A stretch of 64,000 nucleotides of DNA from the NCBI RefSeq assembly GCF_040529065.1, contig NZ_CP132343.1:4278001-4342000 (forward strand), given 5' to 3'. The translations under genes and the position numbers were made by a program. Within the stretch, counting starts at the first letter, position 1; every line of letters starts with the position of its first letter. The notes beneath the pieces are model-generated. The model was not told the DNA's origin and did no database searches. It was given only the letters and a program-made list of their open reading frames with translations. The stretch is from Xanthomonas sacchari. GTDB lineage: Bacteria; Pseudomonadota; Gammaproteobacteria; Xanthomonadales; Xanthomonadaceae. Of the stretch, positions 15,157 to 23,592 are shown one piece after another.

Positions 15157-17709
15157 ATGACGATACGCATTCCCAAGCTCAGCCTGGTTGCCCTGATTGG
15201 CCCGTCAGGCAGCGGCAAGTCCACCTTCGCCCGCACCCACTTCCTGCCGACCGAGGTGATCTCTTCCGACGTCTGCCGCGGCCTGGTCGCCGACGATGAG
15301 AACGACCAGACCGCCACCGGCGACGCCTTCGAGGTGCTCTACTTCATCGCGCGCAAGCGCCTGGCCGCCGGCCGCCTGACCGTCGTCGACGCGACAAACG
15401 TGCGTCCGGAAGACCGCAAGCGCCTGGTCGAACTGGCGCGCGAGTTCCATGTCCTGCCCTGCGCCATCGTGTTCGACCTGCCCGAGCGCGTGTGCCAGGA
15501 GCGCAACAGCGCACGCCCGGACCGCAACTTCGGCCCACACGTCATCCGCAACCAGCAGCAGGCGCTGCGCAAGGGCCTGCGCGGTCTGGAGCGCGAGGGC
15601 TTCCGCCACGTCAGCGTGCTGCGCTCGGTGGAGGACGTGGCGGCAGCCGCGATCGAACGCATCAAGGTCTGGAACGACCGCCGCGAGGAGCACGGGCCGT
15701 TCGACCTGATCGGCGACGTGCACGGTTGCCGCGACGAACTGGTCGCCCTGCTCGGCCGCCTGGGCTACACCGTCGGCGGCACCCGCGAGGCACCCGAGGT
15801 CGCCGCGCCGGAAGGACGCAAGGCGGTCTTCGTCGGCGACCTGGTCGACCGCGGCCCGGATTCGCCCGGCGTGCTGCGCCTGGTCATGCACATGGTCGGC
15901 AACGGCACCGCGTTGTGCGTACCGGGCAATCACGACGTGAAGCTGCAGCGCAAGCTCGCCGGACGCGACGTGCGCATCAGCCACGGCCTGGCCGAGACGC
16001 TGGAGCAACTGCAGGCCGAGCCGGAAGAGTTCAGCCGCGAGGTCGCCGCCTTCATCGACAAGCTGGTCAGCCACTACGTGCTCGACGACGGCAAGCTGGT
16101 GGTCGCCCACGCCGGTCTCAAGCAGGAACTGCAGGGCCGTACCTCGCAACGCGTGCGCGAGTTCGCGCTGTACGGGGAGACCACCGGCGAGATCGACGCG
16201 TTCGGCCTGCCGGTCCGTTCCGACTGGGCGCGCGACTACCGCGGCCCGGCGATGGTGGTGTACGGCCACACACCGACGCCGGAGCCGGAATGGGTCAACC
16301 GCACCATCTGCCTCGACACCGGCTGCGTGTTCGGCGGCAAACTCACCGCGTTGCGCTATCCGGAGAAGGAACTGGTATCGGTCGCGGCCGCGCGCGAGTA
16401 CTACGCGCCGGTCAAGCCACTGCTTCCGGCAGAGGACACAATCGCCACGGCCACCACGCCGCGTGAGGCCTTGCTGCTCGACCTGGACGATGTGGCCGGC
16501 AAGCGTGTGATCGACACCCGCGCCTTCCGCAGCGTCACCATCCGCGAGGAGAACAGCATCGCCGCGCTGGAGGTGATGAGCCGCTTCGCCATCGATCCGC
16601 GCTGGCTGGTGTACCTGCCGCCGACCATGGCGCCGCCGGAGACCGCCAAGTCCGGCGACCTGCTCGAACGCCCGCAGGAAGCGCTCGACTTCTATCGCCA
16701 GGAAGGCATCGCCACGCTGGTGTGCGAAGAGAAGCACATGGGCTCGCGTGCGGTCGTGGTGCTGTGCCGCGATGCCGGTGTCGCGCAGCGCCGTTTCGGC
16801 ATCGGCGACGACGGCCGTGGCGTCGTCTACACCCGCACCGGCCGCCGCTTCTTCGGCGAGCGCGAACTGGAAAACGCCCTGCTCGACCGCCTCGACGCGG
16901 CACTGCAGCGCACAGGCCTATGGGAGGAACTGAATACCGACTGGATCGTGCTCGATGCGGAACTGCTGCCGTGGTCGGCCAAGGCCCAGGAACTGCTGCG
17001 CGAGCAGTACGCACCGACCGGCGCCGCCGCCACCGCGGCGCTTGCCACCGCCCGCACCTGGCTGGACGCGGCCGCCGCGCGTGGCCTCGACGTGCAGTCC
17101 TGGCAGCAGCAGGCGCAGGCGCGCCACGGCGACGCCAGCCGCTTCGTCGACGCCTACCGCCGCTACTGCTGGGCAGTGAACGGCCTGGAGGATCTGAAGA
17201 TCGCGCCGTTCCACGTGCTGGCCTGCGAAGGCGTGGTCGGCCTGGAGCGCGACCACCGCTGGCACCTGGACATCGCCCGTCGCCTGGCCGATGTCGAACC
17301 GCTGGTGCGGCTGACACGGCACGTATTCGTCGACTTGGCCGACGAGGCCAGCGTGGCCGACGCCATCGCTTGGTGGGGGGCGCTGACCGCACAGGGCGGC
17401 GAAGGCATGGTCATCAAGCCGGTCGAAGGCCTGGCGCGCAGCAAGCGCGGACTGGTGCAACCGGCGATCAAGTGCCGCAGCCGCGAGTATCTGCGCATCA
17501 TCTACGGGCCCGAATACACCGAACCACAGAACCTCGATCGACTACGCCAGCGTGGTCTGCGCACCAAGCAGTCGCTCGCCATCCGCGAGTTCGCGCTGGG
17601 CCTGGAAGCGTTGCAGCGTTTCGTCGCGCAGGAACCGCTCTACCGCGTGCACGAATGCGTGTTCGGCGTGCTGGCGCTGGAAAGCGAGCCGGTGGACGTG
17701 CGGCTGTAA
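15157..17709 (+). CDS. pnkp: Pnkp, polynucleotide kinase-phosphatase/ligase-like RNA repair enzyme
   Basis: An 850-residue three-domain enzyme of the full Clostridium thermocellum Pnkp type. The kinase domain carries the P-loop GPSGSGKS (14-21) and VDATNVRPEDR. The metallophosphatase domain shows GDVHG with D187, GDLVDRG, PGNHD and YGHTPTPEPEW. The C-terminal adenylyltransferase has the nucleophile K526 in EEKHMGSRAV and further ligase motifs including EGMVIKP and KCRSREYLRI. Together with Hen1 it heals and seals RNA, such as tRNAs cut by ribotoxins. The start ATG 15157 gives the usual short lead into the P-loop. Upstream lies the Hen1 gene, forming the known two-gene repair cassette. Confidence 0.95.
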   Translation: MTIRIPKLSLVALIGPSGSGKSTFARTHFLPTEVISSDVCRGLVADDENDQTATGDAFEVLYFIARKRLAAGRLTVVDATNVRPEDRKRLVELAREFHVLPCAIVFDLPERVCQERNSARPDRNFGPHVIRNQQQALRKGLRGLEREGFRHVSVLRSVEDVAAAAIERIKVWNDRREEHGPFDLIGDVHGCRDELVALLGRLGYTVGGTREAPEVAAPEGRKAVFVGDLVDRGPDSPGVLRLVMHMVGNGTALCVPGNHDVKLQRKLAGRDVRISHGLAETLEQLQAEPEEFSREVAAFIDKLVSHYVLDDGKLVVAHAGLKQELQGRTSQRVREFALYGETTGEIDAFGLPVRSDWARDYRGPAMVVYGHTPTPEPEWVNRTICLDTGCVFGGKLTALRYPEKELVSVAAAREYYAPVKPLLPAEDTIATATTPREALLLDLDDVAGKRVIDTRAFRSVTIREENSIAALEVMSRFAIDPRWLVYLPPTMAPPETAKSGDLLERPQEALDFYRQEGIATLVCEEKHMGSRAVVVLCRDAGVAQRRFGIGDDGRGVVYTRTGRRFFGERELENALLDRLDAALQRTGLWEELNTDWIVLDAELLPWSAKAQELLREQYAPTGAAATAALATARTWLDAAAARGLDVQSWQQQAQARHGDASRFVDAYRRYCWAVNGLEDLKIAPFHVLACEGVVGLERDHRWHLDIARRLADVEPLVRLTRHVFVDLADEASVADAIAWWGALTAQGGEGMVIKPVEGLARSKRGLVQPAIKCRSREYLRIIYGPEYTEPQNLDRLRQRGLRTKQSLAIREFALGLEALQRFVAQEPLYRVHECVFGVLALESEPVDVRL

Positions 17710-17835
17710 TCCCCATGTCCGTGCTGTTCCGCCATCCAGCCGCGCCCCCGGGCGATCCACATACCGCACCGCGGCGAGGCGGCATCGCGTACAGACGACG
17801 CCACCACATACCGATGGTTGGCGTCGTGCGACCGG

Positions 17836-19140
17836 TCAGAAGCGCACGCGCCAGACGCTGTTGCCGACATCGTCGGCGATCAGCAGCGCGCCGTCCTTGT
17901 CCTGCGCCAGGCCGACCGGGGCGCCGAACAGCTGCGACTCGTCCTGCGAGTGGAAGCCGCTGACCACGGTCTGCGGCGGGCCGACCGGCCGGCCCTGCTG
18001 GAACGGCACGTACACCACCTGGTAGCCGCTGAGCGGCGAGCGGTTCCAGCTGCCGTGCTCGGCCACGAACGCACCCTCGCGGTACTTCGCGGGCAGCGTA
18101 TCGCCGCGGGAGAACCACAGGCCGAGCGCGGCCACATGCGAGCCCAGCGCGTAATCCGGCTTGATCGCCTTGGCCACCAGGTCCGGGCGCTGATCCTTGA
18201 CCCGCACATCCACGTTCTGCCCGTAGTAGCTGTACGGCCAGCCGTAGAAGCCGCCGTCCTGCACCGAGGTCAGGTAGTCGGGCACCAGGTCGGCGCCGAT
18301 CTCGTCGCGCTCGTTGGCGATCGCCCACAGCTTGCCGGTGCGCGGCTCCCACTGCAGCCCGGTCGGATTGCGGATGCCCGAGGCGAAGATGCGGCTGCTG
18401 GCCGAGGCCACGTCCACTTCCAGGACGGCGGCGCGGCGGTATTCCACATCCAGCCCGTTTTCGCCGATGTTGCTGTTGGAGCCGACGCCGACGTACAGCT
18501 TGCGCCCGTCGGGGCTGGCCAGCAGCGCCTTGGTCCAATGGTGCTCGATCGTGCCGGGGAGATCGGCGAACAGCGTGCCGGGTGCGGTGATCTCGGTCTG
18601 GCCGGCGACGTAGGGGAACTTCATGATGTTGTCGGTGTTGGCGACATACAGCGCATCGCCGATCAGCTGCACCCCGAACGGCGAATGCAGCCCCTTCAGG
18701 AACGCATGCTGCTCCCACCTACCGTCCGCGGTCCTGCGCAGCAGGGTGATGCGGTTGCCGCCCTTGGCACTCTTGCCGGAGCGGCTCTGCACCAGCCCCG
18801 CGATCAGTTGCTTGGGCGTGGTGACGGGCTCCATCCCCGGCGAATTGGCCTCCACCACCAGCACGTCGTCGTTGGGCAGCACGTACAGCTGGCGCGGATG
18901 TTTCAGGCCGCCGGCGATCTTCTCGATCTTCAGGCCCGCTGCCACGGTGGGCGCCTGCCCCTCCTTCCAGCCCACACCCTCGGGAACCTGCATCGGCGGC
19001 AGCAGGAAGTTGCGCGGCTGCGGCAACGGCGGCGCGTTGCCCGCCTGCTGGGTGGGCTCGAGCGCGGCCTTGCCGCCGCAGGCAGCCAGGGCCATGGCGC
19101 AACTCAGCGCGAAAACGGACAGGCTCAGGCGCTTAGCCAT
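17836..19140 (-). CDS. PQQ-type sugar (sorbosone-like) dehydrogenase lipoprotein
   Basis: A 434-residue protein with a lipoprotein signal (ALSCAMALAAC, Cys21), so it is probably anchored in the envelope facing the periplasm. It contains a six-bladed beta-propeller with the GSDH/sorbosone dehydrogenase repeats: GLKHPRQLYVLPNDDVLVVE, GLHSPFGVQLIGDALYVAN, SGIRNPTGLQWEPRTGKLWAI and NERDEIGADLVPDY, with AEHGSWNRSPLSGYQVVYVPF toward the end. Such enzymes oxidise aldoses with PQQ. Its ATG overlaps the end of the DUF2231 gene by eight bases, so the two are translated together. Substrate is not deducible. Confidence 0.85.
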   Translation of the reverse strand: MAKRLSLSVFALSCAMALAACGGKAALEPTQQAGNAPPLPQPRNFLLPPMQVPEGVGWKEGQAPTVAAGLKIEKIAGGLKHPRQLYVLPNDDVLVVEANSPGMEPVTTPKQLIAGLVQSRSGKSAKGGNRITLLRRTADGRWEQHAFLKGLHSPFGVQLIGDALYVANTDNIMKFPYVAGQTEITAPGTLFADLPGTIEHHWTKALLASPDGRKLYVGVGSNSNIGENGLDVEYRRAAVLEVDVASASSRIFASGIRNPTGLQWEPRTGKLWAIANERDEIGADLVPDYLTSVQDGGFYGWPYSYYGQNVDVRVKDQRPDLVAKAIKPDYALGSHVAALGLWFSRGDTLPAKYREGAFVAEHGSWNRSPLSGYQVVYVPFQQGRPVGPPQTVVSGFHSQDESQLFGAPVGLAQDKDGALLIADDVGNSVWRVRF

Positions 19141-19576
19141 GGACGTAACCCTCGCGCGACGTGGTGTGGATGGCGATGAGCACATGCCCGATCGCCAACA
19201 GCGCGACCGTGACGATCGAAAGCCAGAGCCCGGTCGGGACTACCGCATACGCGTCGCGGCTATGCACGAAGGAATTGAAGATGGCCGCGACGATGGCGAG
19301 CAGGTTCAGCCAGAAGTCGAGCCGTTCCACCGGCAGCACCGAGCGCCGCGCGGTGATCCAGACCTGCACCAGGTTGATCAGGCGCGGCACGATGGCGATG
19401 ACCAGGCCGATCGCGATCAGCCAGGCCGCCGCCTTGGTCCACAGGATCACGCCGCTGCGGGCATAGACGATGTCGAAGATCAGCGCGGCGACGAAGCAGC
19501 CGAACGGAATGGGATTGAGCAGGCCGTAGAAGGCGTTGGCCACCACGGAACGGCGCGGTGCAGTCTGCAGATGCAT
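19133..19576 (-). CDS. DUF2231-type membrane protein
   Basis: A 147-residue protein with four predicted transmembrane helices (about 22-40, 46-66, 88-106, 118-136), starting with NPIPFGCFVAALIFDIVY as in DUF2231 proteins. Basic loops and a VHG terminus are cytoplasmic by the positive-inside pattern. Function is unknown. It is the first gene of a two-gene unit with the PQQ-type dehydrogenase, overlapping it by eight bases, so it may be its membrane partner, for example as an electron acceptor or anchor; that is inference only. Confidence 0.75.
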   Translation of the reverse strand: MHLQTAPRRSVVANAFYGLLNPIPFGCFVAALIFDIVYARSGVILWTKAAAWLIAIGLVIAIVPRLINLVQVWITARRSVLPVERLDFWLNLLAIVAAIFNSFVHSRDAYAVVPTGLWLSIVTVALLAIGHVLIAIHTTSREGYVHG

Positions 19577-19760
19577 GAGACGGCTCTCGACGAAAGGAAG
19601 AAGGGGGCGAAGCGCTCGCTCAGCACGAACCCGCGGGACGCGCCGCTGTGAGGGTGCAACCCACTATCTGCCCGCCTCTGTCTAGAGAGCGTCGCGATGG
19701 CACTGCGCGCGCCGAGTGCCATCGCACATCGTCGCGGCGGGCGCCGCCGCGTTCGCCGCG

Positions 19761-20930
19761 CTAGGTGCGCGTGCGCGCGACCGGCGCGCCGCTGCTCTCG
19801 CGCACCGACAGGTGCACCGGCACGATCGTCCTGCGCGGCGGTACGGCCGCGTCCAGCCGCTCCAGCACCAGCTGCGCCGCCTGGCGGCCACGGGCGCGTG
19901 GTTGCGCGGCGAGCGTGGTCAGCGCGGGCGTGCTCACCGCAGCCTCCGGGATGTCGTCGAAGCCGGTGATCGCGAAGTCCTTGCCCGGACGGATGCCGCG
20001 CGCGAGCAGGCCCAGCATCAGGCCCAGCGCGACGGTGTCGTTGTAGCAGACCGCTGCCGTGGGCGGTGCGTCGTGGGCGAACAGTTCGCCGTGGCGCGCC
20101 GCCGCGTCCAGGCGATTGGGCGCGGACTCGATCAGCCAGGTCGGGTCGACCGGCAGCCTGGCCTGCCGCATCGCCTGCGCGTGGCCGGCGCGACGCTGCC
20201 GGCAAGAACTGGAATCGGCATGGCCGCCGTAGAAGGCGATGCGGCGGTGGCCGAGCGCGATCAGGTGCTCGGTGGCCAGTTGCGCGCCGCGCTGGTTGTC
20301 CAGGCCGAGGAAGCCCCAGTCGTCTGCGCCGGCAAGCTCGCGATTGAACAGCAGCACGTTCGCGCGTGCGTCCAGCACCGTGTGCAGTTCGGCGGCGTCA
20401 CTGCCCTCGGCCGGCGACAGAATCACGCCGGCGGGCGTGTGCTCCATCAGCGAGCCCAGCACCGCCTGCTGCCGCGCGGGCGATTCGCCGGTGCTGCCGA
20501 GCAGGGTCACGTAGCCCTGCTCGCCCAGCGCCTCGTCCACGCCGGCGGCGAACTCGGCGAAGAACGGATTGGCCAGGTCGTTGATGACCAAGGCCACGCA
20601 GGTCGAGGTGCGCCGGCGCAGATTGGCGGCGCCGCGGTTGTAGACGTAGCGTTGCCGCTTCAGCTCCGCTTCCACGCGCGCACGGGTGTCGGCATGCACC
20701 AGCGGACTGCCGCGCAGCACCAGCGACACGGTCGCGCGCGAGACACCGACCGCATCGGCGATATCGGTGACGGTCACCACCCGCTGGCGGTCGCGTGCGG
20801 CGGCGGCCGGTGCGCTCTTCGTGGCCTTTGCGGCCGGCTTCGTCGCGCCCGGTGCCGCCTTGCGCGAGACGGTCTTGGCGGCCTTGGCACCGCCTGCGGA
20901 TGCAGTTCGGGATGGACGCTTCTGGCGCAT
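19761..20930 (-). CDS. LacI-family regulator with Lys/Ala-rich N-terminal tail
   Basis: A 389-residue LacI/PurR-type repressor. The helix-turn-helix is VTVTDIADAVGVSRATVSLVLRG (~52-74), followed by the hinge and a periplasmic-binding-protein-like effector domain (NDLANPFFAEFAAGVDEAL, LGLDNQRGAQLATEHL, ITGFDDIPEAAVSTPALTT). Unusually, about 48 residues rich in Lys, Ala, Thr and Ser precede the HTH, resembling histone-H1-like tails. It is paralogous to the second LacI at 48625: both share GSPLVHADTRARVE-like hinge text, PFFAEFA and GSTGESP. It lies downstream of GH92 and TonB-receptor genes. A TCGGATCGATTCCT site overlaps its start. Confidence 0.9.
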   Translation of the reverse strand: MRQKRPSRTASAGGAKAAKTVSRKAAPGATKPAAKATKSAPAAAARDRQRVVTVTDIADAVGVSRATVSLVLRGSPLVHADTRARVEAELKRQRYVYNRGAANLRRRTSTCVALVINDLANPFFAEFAAGVDEALGEQGYVTLLGSTGESPARQQAVLGSLMEHTPAGVILSPAEGSDAAELHTVLDARANVLLFNRELAGADDWGFLGLDNQRGAQLATEHLIALGHRRIAFYGGHADSSSCRQRRAGHAQAMRQARLPVDPTWLIESAPNRLDAAARHGELFAHDAPPTAAVCYNDTVALGLMLGLLARGIRPGKDFAITGFDDIPEAAVSTPALTTLAAQPRARGRQAAQLVLERLDAAVPPRRTIVPVHLSVRESSGAPVARTRT

Positions 20931-20943
20931 CGGATCGATTCCT
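20930..20943 (-). promoter_or_regulatory. Possible LacI operator at the lacI-1 start
   Basis: TCGGATCGATTCCT shares the GGATCGAT core with the perfect palindrome TTGGATCGATCCAA found before the large GH92 gene. It sits right at the ATG of the first LacI gene, a position suited to autorepression. It is the weakest of the five matches. Confidence 0.4.
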
Positions 20944-21005
20944 TTCGGACGAGACGCGCAGCCTAAACCATCGGCTGCGCGTCGCTGCCGCGCGACGGCA
21001 TGGAC

Positions 21006-23453
21006 TCAGCGCCAGCCCAGGCTGGCGGTGGGGGTGGCCGGCGCCGCGCACGGCGACACCGGCAGGTCCTGCGGCTGCGTGCCCCAGCCCTGCGGCTGCG
21101 GCGCGTCGCGCAGGTCGAAGCGCAGACGCACGCCCTGGCGCAACTGCGCCCAGTCCAGCCACACGGGCGCGTGCGCGCGGCCATCCAGCGACACGCCACC
21201 GACGTAGCGCAGCTTGCCATCACCGGCCTGCGGCGCATCAATGCGCAGCGTGCGGCCCGGCCCCACGTCCAGTTCGATGCGCGAGAAGCGCGGCGCATGC
21301 AGCAGGAACTGCCCGGTGCCGGGCACCGCCGGGTACAGGCCGATCACGCTGAAGAGGTACCACGCCGACATCGTGCCCAGGTCGTCATTGCCGGTCACGC
21401 CGTTGGGCGCGTTGGTGAACAGCGTCTGCGCCGCATGCAGCACGGTGCTGGTCTTCCACGGCTGGCCGATCAGCGTGTACATCCACGGCGCATGCAGGTC
21501 CGGCTCGTTGTTGGGGTTGTAGCGGAACTGGCTGTAGTAGCTGTACGGCCCCATCACCCATTCCTTGCGCGCCGCGCCGGCCGGGTCGGCCAGCAGCGCG
21601 TCGTAGGCGAAGAAGGTATCCAGGCGCCGCGCGGTCTGCTCCGGCCCGTGCATCGCCTCCACCAGGCCCGGCACGTCCTGCTGCACCAGCCACTGGTACT
21701 GCCAGGCCGTGCCCTCGTGGAAGCCGTGCTGCGAGCGCGGGTCGTAATGCCCGTCCGGCGGCGTGTACCACGCCCCGTCCTCGGTGCGCGGCCGCGGGAA
21801 GCCGGTGAAGCCGGTCTGCGTATCGCGCACCGACGGATCCCAGATCGAACGCCAGTTGCGCCCGCGGCGGTTCAGCACCGCCGCGTCCTCGGCATGCCCC
21901 AGCGCACCGGCCATGGTCGACAGCGCGCAATCGGCCAGTGCGTACTCCAGCGTGGCCGAGCCGCCGTGGTGCGGGTCGACATCCATGCCCTTGGACGGGA
22001 ACGCGCGGTCGTACTGCACGAAGCCCTGCGCCAGGTAGTTGGCATTACCGGAACGCCCGGCGTGGCGCGAATTCAACGGCGGCATCTCGAACGCATTGCG
22101 GCGCAGAGCGGTATAGGCCTCGGCCTCGCGCCCCTGCAGCGCGCCGAAGCGCCACAGATCGACCAGGAACGGCGTGACCGGATCGCCGGTCATCACGTTG
22201 GTCTCGAAGTTGGCATAGCCCCAGCGCGGCAGCCAGCCACCTTGTGCATTGATCGCCAGGATCGAGCGGCCGATGTCGGCGGCGCGCTGCGGCCGCAGCA
22301 ACGCCAGCAACTGGTTCTGCGCGCGATAGGTGTCCCACAGCGAGAAGAACTCGTGATAGGTCCAGCCGTCGGCGTGGTGGATGCCGTCGTCGTAGCCGCG
22401 GTAACGGCCATCGGCGTCGCTGCCGGTCAGCGGCTGCAGCAGCGCGTGATACAGCGCGGTGTAGAACACCACGCGGTCGTCGCCGCTGGCGCCCTGCACG
22501 CGCACGCTGGCCAGTTCCTTGTCCCAGGCCTGCTGCGCGCGGGCGCGCATCGCATCGAAGCCGAGCAGGCGGCCATTGGCCATGCCTTCGCGGCGCAGGT
22601 TGTTGCGCGCGCCCTCGGCGTCCACGTGCGAGATCGCCGAGATGGCGGTCACCGCGCGGCCCTTGCTCAGGTCGAAGGTGAGCCATGCGCCGCTGGGCTT
22701 GCCCTCGCCCTCCATGCCATGGCGCGAGCCCGGCACGCCGCCGGCCTCGCCCCAGGTGCCGAACGCCTTGAACGGGCGATCGAACTCCAGGCGGAACCAG
22801 GTGGTGTACTGGTGGCCGCCGCAGAAACTCTGCGTCACCAGCTTGCCTTCCACGACGCGGTCGCCGACCACGGTCAGGGTGCTACCCGTGACCGTGTGGC
22901 GGGCGTTGGCCTGGCCGATATTGACCAGCACGTGGCCCTCCCCCGAGGTGCTGAAGGTGTAGCGCTCGGCCGCGGCGCGGGTCAGCGCGGTGGCTTCGGC
23001 ATCGATGCCGCCGTAATCGGTCAGCCGCACCTTGTAGTAGCCGGCCTGGCCGCGCTCGCCGTCGTGCTGGTAGTGCGCGCCATAGCGGGTGTGGTCGAAC
23101 GCCTTCGGGTCGCCCGTATCGAACGCGCCGCCGGGACCGATACGCCCGGTCACCGGCAGCACCGAGACCTGGCCGCCCTGCTCCCAGCAGCCAGCACCGG
23201 ACAGGAAGGAATGGCCGAAGCCGCGGATCTGCGGATCGTCGTAGCGCCAGCCGGCGTAGTGCGCGCCGATCGGGCTGACCTGGATCATCCCGAACGGGGC
23301 GGACGCACCGGGGAAGGTGTTGCCGTCGTCCTTGCTGCCGATGAAGGTGTTGACCTCGGCACTGAGCCGCGGCGCGGCGGCCAGTGCCGGCGTCACCAGC
23401 AGCAAGGACAGGGCGAGCGTGCGCAGCAGGGAAGGCAACGGGGAACGCGTCAT
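21006..23453 (-). CDS. GH92 family alpha-1,2-mannosidase (first)
   Basis: An 815-residue secreted glycosidase. A signal peptide (TLALSLLLVTPALA) ends near residue 25. The GH92 hallmarks are VNTFIGSKDDGNTFPGASAPFGMIQVSP near the mature N-terminus, GFGHSFLSGAGC, and GNDDLGTMSAWY from residue 688, whose acidic residues belong to the conserved catalytic/calcium region. GH92 enzymes are calcium-dependent exo-mannosidases that trim mannans or N-glycans in the periplasm. It lies 139 bases downstream of the TonB-dependent receptor and 75 bases before lacI-1, all on one strand, so it is probably part of that operon. Confidence 0.92.
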   Translation of the reverse strand: MTRSPLPSLLRTLALSLLLVTPALAAAPRLSAEVNTFIGSKDDGNTFPGASAPFGMIQVSPIGAHYAGWRYDDPQIRGFGHSFLSGAGCWEQGGQVSVLPVTGRIGPGGAFDTGDPKAFDHTRYGAHYQHDGERGQAGYYKVRLTDYGGIDAEATALTRAAAERYTFSTSGEGHVLVNIGQANARHTVTGSTLTVVGDRVVEGKLVTQSFCGGHQYTTWFRLEFDRPFKAFGTWGEAGGVPGSRHGMEGEGKPSGAWLTFDLSKGRAVTAISAISHVDAEGARNNLRREGMANGRLLGFDAMRARAQQAWDKELASVRVQGASGDDRVVFYTALYHALLQPLTGSDADGRYRGYDDGIHHADGWTYHEFFSLWDTYRAQNQLLALLRPQRAADIGRSILAINAQGGWLPRWGYANFETNVMTGDPVTPFLVDLWRFGALQGREAEAYTALRRNAFEMPPLNSRHAGRSGNANYLAQGFVQYDRAFPSKGMDVDPHHGGSATLEYALADCALSTMAGALGHAEDAAVLNRRGRNWRSIWDPSVRDTQTGFTGFPRPRTEDGAWYTPPDGHYDPRSQHGFHEGTAWQYQWLVQQDVPGLVEAMHGPEQTARRLDTFFAYDALLADPAGAARKEWVMGPYSYYSQFRYNPNNEPDLHAPWMYTLIGQPWKTSTVLHAAQTLFTNAPNGVTGNDDLGTMSAWYLFSVIGLYPAVPGTGQFLLHAPRFSRIELDVGPGRTLRIDAPQAGDGKLRYVGGVSLDGRAHAPVWLDWAQLRQGVRLRFDLRDAPQPQGWGTQPQDLPVSPCAAPATPTASLGWR

Positions 23454-23519
23454 GCGATGGGTCCTGTGGTGATCGACCGCGACCGGCGCGACGGCGCGGT
23501 CGTGGACGGCGAAAACGGT

Positions 23520-23539
23520 GGCCCGGCCATCGCCGGGCC
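23520..23539 (-). terminator. Intergenic stem-loop between receptor and GH92 genes
   Basis: GGCCCGGC, a four-base loop and GCCGGGCC form a perfect 8-bp stem 54 bases after the receptor stop. On the transcribed strand a short TTTT follows. It may be a weak terminator or an RNA-processing/stability hairpin that lowers expression of the downstream genes relative to the receptor. Confidence 0.45.
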
Positions 23540-23592
23540 GTCGCGCCCATGCCGTCCGCCGCGCGGCAGGCATGGGCACGACACGCGCTAGC

